Below are positions 5,294 through 8,478 of a stretch of 8,478 bases of DNA, piece by piece (the stretch's first letter is position 1; each line of letters opens with the position of its first letter). This stretch comes from SIG459 sp045532145. GTDB lineage: Bacteria; Bacillota; Clostridia; Oscillospirales; Oscillospiraceae. The DNA lies in assembly GCA_045532145.1 (NCBI GenBank), contig JAZSFJ010000153.1, positions 1 to 8,478 of the forward strand, written 5' to 3'. Under the pieces are notes generated by a model. It had not been told where the DNA came from. It searched no databases and was given only the letters and a program-made list of their open reading frames with translations. Made by a program: the position numbers and the translations under genes.

Positions 5294-5354
5294 ATAAGGA
5301 ATTGTTAATTCTTAATCTCAAACAAAAATACTATAAATTGGGGGATATTACGAT

Positions 5355-6068
5355 ATGATCACTCCGCAGGATATAAGAGAAAAGACTTTTGAAAAGGCCA
5401 TGTTCGGCGGTTACGACATGGGCGGTATCGATGAGTTTCTCGAGGAAGTTGCCAACGATGTGGCCGCTCTCCAGAAGGAAAACGCCGTGCTCAAGGGCAA
5501 GATGAAGGTCCTTGTTGACAAGGTTGACGAATACCGCAAGAATGAGGACAGCCTCAACTCCGCCGTTCTCTCCGCCCAGCGTCTGGGCGCCATGATAGAG
5601 GCCGAGGCCAAGGAAAAGGCCGCCGCCATCATCGCCGCTGCCGAGGCTCAGGCTCTGGAGCTCACCTCCGCCGCCGCCATTCAGGCCGAGGCCGAGGAAA
5701 AGCGCCTTGCCGATGCCAAGCGTGCCAGCGCGAAGTTCCTGGAGGGCATGAACCTCATCTGCCAGAAGCAGACCGCCTTCCTGAAGAAGATAAGCGAGAC
5801 CGACTATGCCCAGCAGGCTCTGGCCGCAGCCGCTCCCGTGGTTGAAGAGGCTCCCGCCGTGGAGGAAGCTCCCGCCGAGATGCACGAAACCGTGAAGAGC
5901 ATTGAGGAGACCGTCAGCAAGGCTGCCGAGGTCCCCGAGCAGACCATCGTGCCCGACATCGCCGCTCCCCAGCCCGCTTACCACACCGAAGCTCCCACCA
6001 GAGCTTTTGGCCGCGTCAGCGACGAGGGCGTGCAGTTTTCCTTCGATTCCTTCGATGACCTCGACTGA
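5355..6068 (+). CDS. divIVA: DivIVA family cell-pole/septum protein
   Basis: DivIVA senses negatively curved membrane at septa and poles and recruits division or polarity partners. The 237-residue product has the N-terminal lipid-binding domain (MITPQDIREKTFEKAMFGGYDMGGIDEFLEEV begins it, residues 1-32), a coiled coil with Lys/Glu/Ala-rich heptads (about 33-150), then a disordered Pro/Glu/Ala tail with repeated VEEAPA, and an acidic Phe-rich end (FSFDSFDDLD). In Bacillus subtilis the membrane-binding tip is F17-R18; here F17 is kept but position 18 is Gly (FGGY). GGGGG at 5340-5344 supports ATG 5355. The location between sepF and ileS is the conserved Gram-positive arrangement. The family is secure; the precise partner is not known. 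Confidence 0.93.
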   Translation: MITPQDIREKTFEKAMFGGYDMGGIDEFLEEVANDVAALQKENAVLKGKMKVLVDKVDEYRKNEDSLNSAVLSAQRLGAMIEAEAKEKAAAIIAAAEAQALELTSAAAIQAEAEEKRLADAKRASAKFLEGMNLICQKQTAFLKKISETDYAQQALAAAAPVVEEAPAVEEAPAEMHETVKSIEETVSKAAEVPEQTIVPDIAAPQPAYHTEAPTRAFGRVSDEGVQFSFDSFDDLD

Positions 6069-6072
6069 GTCT

Positions 6073-6130
6073 GAGACCAAAACCAAATAATATCAGCTGA
6101 CCAATATGCCAAAAACGGCATATTGGTCTC
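6073..6130 (+). promoter_or_regulatory. Perfect hairpin with a competing upstream pairing, divIVA-ileS gap
   Basis: GACCAATATGCC (6099-6110) pairs perfectly with GGCATATTGGTC (6117-6128) around the loop AAAAAC. The 3' half can instead pair with an upstream segment: GAGACCAA (6073-6080) is complementary to TTGGTCTC (6123-6130). The two pairings exclude each other. No U-run follows directly, so this is not a plain terminator. No T-box consensus (GGGUGGNACCGCG-like) is present in the gap, although ileS genes in this phylum are often T-box controlled. Confidence 0.45.
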
Positions 6131-6137
6131 TGTGCTG

Positions 6138-6166
6138 AAAAGGACTCCTTTTTCTGAGCCCTTTTT
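6138..6166 (+). terminator. Possible weak terminator before ileS
   Basis: AAAAGGACTC (6138-6147) pairs with GAGCCCTTTT (6156-6165) with one A-C mismatch and an eight-base loop, and a further T follows. A shorter alternative is AAAAGG with CCTTTT at 6147-6152. The T-run is mostly inside the stem, so efficiency is doubtful. It could end the divIVA transcript or attenuate ileS. Confidence 0.35.
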
Positions 6167-6214
6167 ACCGACTTTGCAAACAATTTTATTCACATATACC
6201 GGGAGAAATAAGAA

Positions 6215-8478
6215 ATGTCCAAAGATTTTAACGCAACTCTGAACCTGCCCCAGACCGATTTTCCCATGCGCGCAGGTCTGCCCAAGCGCGAGCCCGAGAT
6301 GCTTGCACGCTGGGAAAAAGACGATATCTACAATGAGCTTTTGAAGAAGAACGAGGGCAAGCCCCTCTTCTCCCTCCACGACGGCCCTCCCTTTTCTAAC
6401 GGCGACCTCCACATGGGTCACGGGCTGAACCAGTGCCTGAAGGATTTCATCGTCCGCTCCGCAGCCATGCGCGGTTACTACACCCCCTATATCCCCGGCT
6501 GGGATAACCACGGCATGCCCATCGAGAGCGCCATCATCAAGGAGCAGAAGCTCAACCACAAGGCCATGAACGTGGCCGACTTCCGCAGTGCCTGCTATGA
6601 CTACGCCCTCAAGTATGTGGGCATCCAGCGCGACAGCTTCAAGCGTCTCGGCGCCATAGGCGACTGGGAGCATCCCTACATGACCATGAGCCCCTCCTTC
6701 GAGGCCGAGGAAGTGAAAATCTTCGGCATGATGTACAAGAAGGGCTATATCTACAAGGGCCTCAAGCCCGTTTACTGGTGCCCCAAGGACGAGACCGCTC
6801 TGGCCGAGGCCGAGATCGAGTACAAGGACGACAAGTGCACCACCGTTTACGTCAAGTTCCCCATCAACGATGACCTTGGCAAGCTTTCTCACCTTGACCT
6901 CAGTAAGCTCAACTTCGTCATCTGGACCACCACCATCTGGACCCTCCCCGGCAACCTGGGTATTTCCCTGCATCCCGATGTGACTTATGCCATCGTCAAG
7001 GCCTGCGAAAGCGGCGAGATGTATGTCATGGCCGAGGCCCTTGTAGAGAAGGTCATGGGTGTTGCCGGTATTGAAGCTTACGAGACCCTTGAAACCCATC
7101 CCGGCTCCTTCTTCGAGAATATGCTGGCAAACCACCCCTTCCTGCCCAAGACTAGCCGCCTTCTCAACGCCGACTATGTCACCACCGAGAGCGGTACCGG
7201 CTGCGTCCACACCGCACCCGGCTTCGGCGCAGACGACTATCAGACCTGCCGCCGCTACGGCATGGAGCTGGTTGTTCCCGTGGATGACCGCGGCCGCCAC
7301 ACCGACTATGCCGGCAAGTACGCCGGAATGACCACCGACGAATCCAACCCCGTTATTCTTGCGGACATGAAAGAATCCGGCGCTCTGCTGGCCAGCGAGA
7401 ACATTGTCCACAGCTATCCCCACTGCTGGCGCTGCAAGGGCCCCATCATCTTCCGCGCCACTCCCCAGTGGTTCTGCTCCGTTGATGCTTTCAAGGACGC
7501 CGCCTGCGAGGCCTGCGACGATGTGCGCTGGCTGCCCGGCTGGGGTATCGACCGCATCAAGACCATGGTTCGCGAGCGCGCCGACTGGTGCATCTCCCGT
7601 CAGCGCAAGTGGGGTCTGCCCATCCCCGTGGTTTACTGCCCCGACTGCGGCAAGCCCATCTGCAACGACGAGTCCATTGCCGCCATCTCCGATCTCTTCG
7701 CCGCCGAAGGCTCCAACGCCTGGTTCCTGAAGGAAGCTGACGAGTTCCTGCCCCAGGGCTTCAAGTGCCCCCACTGCGGCTGCGACCACGGCTTCACCAA
7801 GGAAGAGAACACCCTGGACGGCTGGTTCGACTCCGGTTCTTCCCATTTCGCCAGCATGAAGCGCGATCAGGGCTTCTGGCCCTGCGATGTTTACATCGAG
7901 GGTCTTGACCAGTACCGCGGCTGGTTCCAGGCAAGCCTGCTCACCGCTGTTGGCGCTCTGGGCGCGGGCGCACCCTTCAAGGTCTGCCTGACCCACGGCT
8001 GGACCGTTGACAAAAACGGCAAGGCCATGCACAAGAGCCTTGGCAACGGCGTTGCTCCCAAGGAGATAATCGAGCTCTCCGGTGCCGATATGCTCCGCCT
8101 CTGGGCCGCTTCCGCAGACTATCACGCCGATATGCGCTGCGACAAGGGCTTCTTCATGCCCCGCCAGAAGGGCAGCACCGACCCCAACATGGGTTCTCTG
8201 CCCCAGAACTACATGAAGTTCCGCAACACCGCCCGCTATATTCTGGGCAACCTTGACGGCTTCGATGCCAACGCTCTGGTTGCTCCCGAGGACATGCTCC
8301 CTCTGGACAAGTGGGCTATGACCCGCCTCAACGCCCTTATCGAAAAGTGCGAGAAGGCTTACTGCGACTATGAGTTCAACGCCGTCACCCACGCCGTCAA
8401 CGACTTCTGCGTGGTTGAAATGAGCAACTTCTACCTTGACATCATCAAGGACCGCCTCTATTGCGAGGAGCGAAACGG
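6215..8478 (+). CDS. ileS: Isoleucyl-tRNA synthetase IleRS (3' end outside window)
   Basis: IleRS charges tRNA-Ile and hydrolyses mischarged Val-tRNA. The window contains 754 codons; full-length enzymes have about 900-1050 residues, so the anticodon-binding C-terminus is missing. ATG 6215 has GGGAGA eight bases upstream. Visible in order: the class I HIGH motif as HMGH (residues 66-69), the GWDNHGMPIE substrate loop, the CP1 editing domain with WTTTIWTLPGN and SGTGCVHTAPGFG, Cys-rich CWRC, CPDC and CPHC pairs, LDGWFDSGSSH, and the KMSKS loop as AMHKS (604-608, in KAMHKSLGN). Between DMRC and RNTARYILGNL lies a stretch about 12 residues longer than in Escherichia coli IleRS. The gene is preceded by divIVA, as in other Gram-positive genomes. 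The identification is secure. Confidence 0.97.
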   Translation, partial: MSKDFNATLNLPQTDFPMRAGLPKREPEMLARWEKDDIYNELLKKNEGKPLFSLHDGPPFSNGDLHMGHGLNQCLKDFIVRSAAMRGYYTPYIPGWDNHGMPIESAIIKEQKLNHKAMNVADFRSACYDYALKYVGIQRDSFKRLGAIGDWEHPYMTMSPSFEAEEVKIFGMMYKKGYIYKGLKPVYWCPKDETALAEAEIEYKDDKCTTVYVKFPINDDLGKLSHLDLSKLNFVIWTTTIWTLPGNLGISLHPDVTYAIVKACESGEMYVMAEALVEKVMGVAGIEAYETLETHPGSFFENMLANHPFLPKTSRLLNADYVTTESGTGCVHTAPGFGADDYQTCRRYGMELVVPVDDRGRHTDYAGKYAGMTTDESNPVILADMKESGALLASENIVHSYPHCWRCKGPIIFRATPQWFCSVDAFKDAACEACDDVRWLPGWGIDRIKTMVRERADWCISRQRKWGLPIPVVYCPDCGKPICNDESIAAISDLFAAEGSNAWFLKEADEFLPQGFKCPHCGCDHGFTKEENTLDGWFDSGSSHFASMKRDQGFWPCDVYIEGLDQYRGWFQASLLTAVGALGAGAPFKVCLTHGWTVDKNGKAMHKSLGNGVAPKEIIELSGADMLRLWAASADYHADMRCDKGFFMPRQKGSTDPNMGSLPQNYMKFRNTARYILGNLDGFDANALVAPEDMLPLDKWAMTRLNALIEKCEKAYCDYEFNAVTHAVNDFCVVEMSNFYLDIIKDRLYCEERN

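Larger units (their letters stand above)
5046..5354. other. Gene-free stretch between sepF and divIVA
   Basis: These 309 bases hold no plausible gene. They contain the inverted-end element at 5064-5207, a small hairpin CCGATT-GCAA-AATCGG (5223-5238, GNRA loop) after a six-T run, the solo repeat arm at 5243-5293, and an A/T-rich stretch before divIVA. GGGGG (5340-5344) is the divIVA ribosome binding site. Repeats account for about two-thirds of the gap. Confidence 0.8.

Noticed and set aside
5302..5337. Promoter for divIVA (TTCTTA, 17 bases, TATAAA)
   Set aside because: Initiation would fall near 5344, inside the ribosome binding site, leaving no usable leader; the -35 match is also poor.
6069..6214. 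T-box riboswitch for ileS
   Set aside because: The gap is only 146 bases and no T-box consensus or specifier-loop-like structure is visible.
5978..8392. An open frame of over 800 codons antisense to ileS
   Set aside because: Its product is low-complexity Gly/Val/Ala/Leu-rich without domain motifs, and ileS on the other strand has every IleRS motif. Strong third-position GC bias produces such open antisense frames.

Overview
The window reads as chromosomal DNA from a fairly GC-rich member of the Clostridia, probably Oscillospiraceae-like. This is inferred from the gene set (endonuclease-type MutL, MiaA, Hfq, YggS, SepF, DivIVA, IleRS), from AGGAGG-like ribosome binding sites, and from short foldback repeats of a style common in that group. 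No taxonomic marker gene is present, so the family-level guess is tentative. TAA and TGA both end ordinary genes here, so the standard bacterial code is expected.

Left part: the 3' end of mutL (+) runs to 670. A foldback repeat follows, then a degV-family fatty-acid-binding protein gene on the minus strand (879-1724), with a good sigma-A-like promoter and a GNRA-loop terminator of its own. miaA (+, 1820-2761) is divergent from it. mutL, miaA and hfq often lie together in bacteria; here the order is kept but broken by a repeat, an opposed gene, a terminator and a second repeat.

Middle: after a 436-base gap (terminator hairpin, 142-bp foldback repeat, pyrimidine-rich tract, two leader hairpins) comes hfq. 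Its reading frame carries a TAA in place of the conserved tyrosine of the Sm2 YKHAIS motif, while the rest of the gene downstream is intact. An ATGA overlap leads to a short membrane protein resembling the two ends of an HlyD-like adaptor. Another ATGA overlap leads to yggS (PLP homeostasis), then sepF (Z-ring anchor) two bases later.

Right part: a 309-base gene-free stretch holds a 144-bp element with inverted ends and a solo repeat arm. divIVA (+) and ileS (+, cut by the window end) follow, separated by 146 bases with a 12-bp perfect hairpin and a competing pairing. The yggS-sepF-divIVA-ileS order is the Gram-positive division cluster found downstream of the Z-ring genes.

The most notable points are the hfq nonsense codon, palindromic repeat modules translated in frame inside the MutL linker, and repeat copies whose stems differ by compensatory changes. 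I found no defence system, CRISPR array, RNA gene or transposase.
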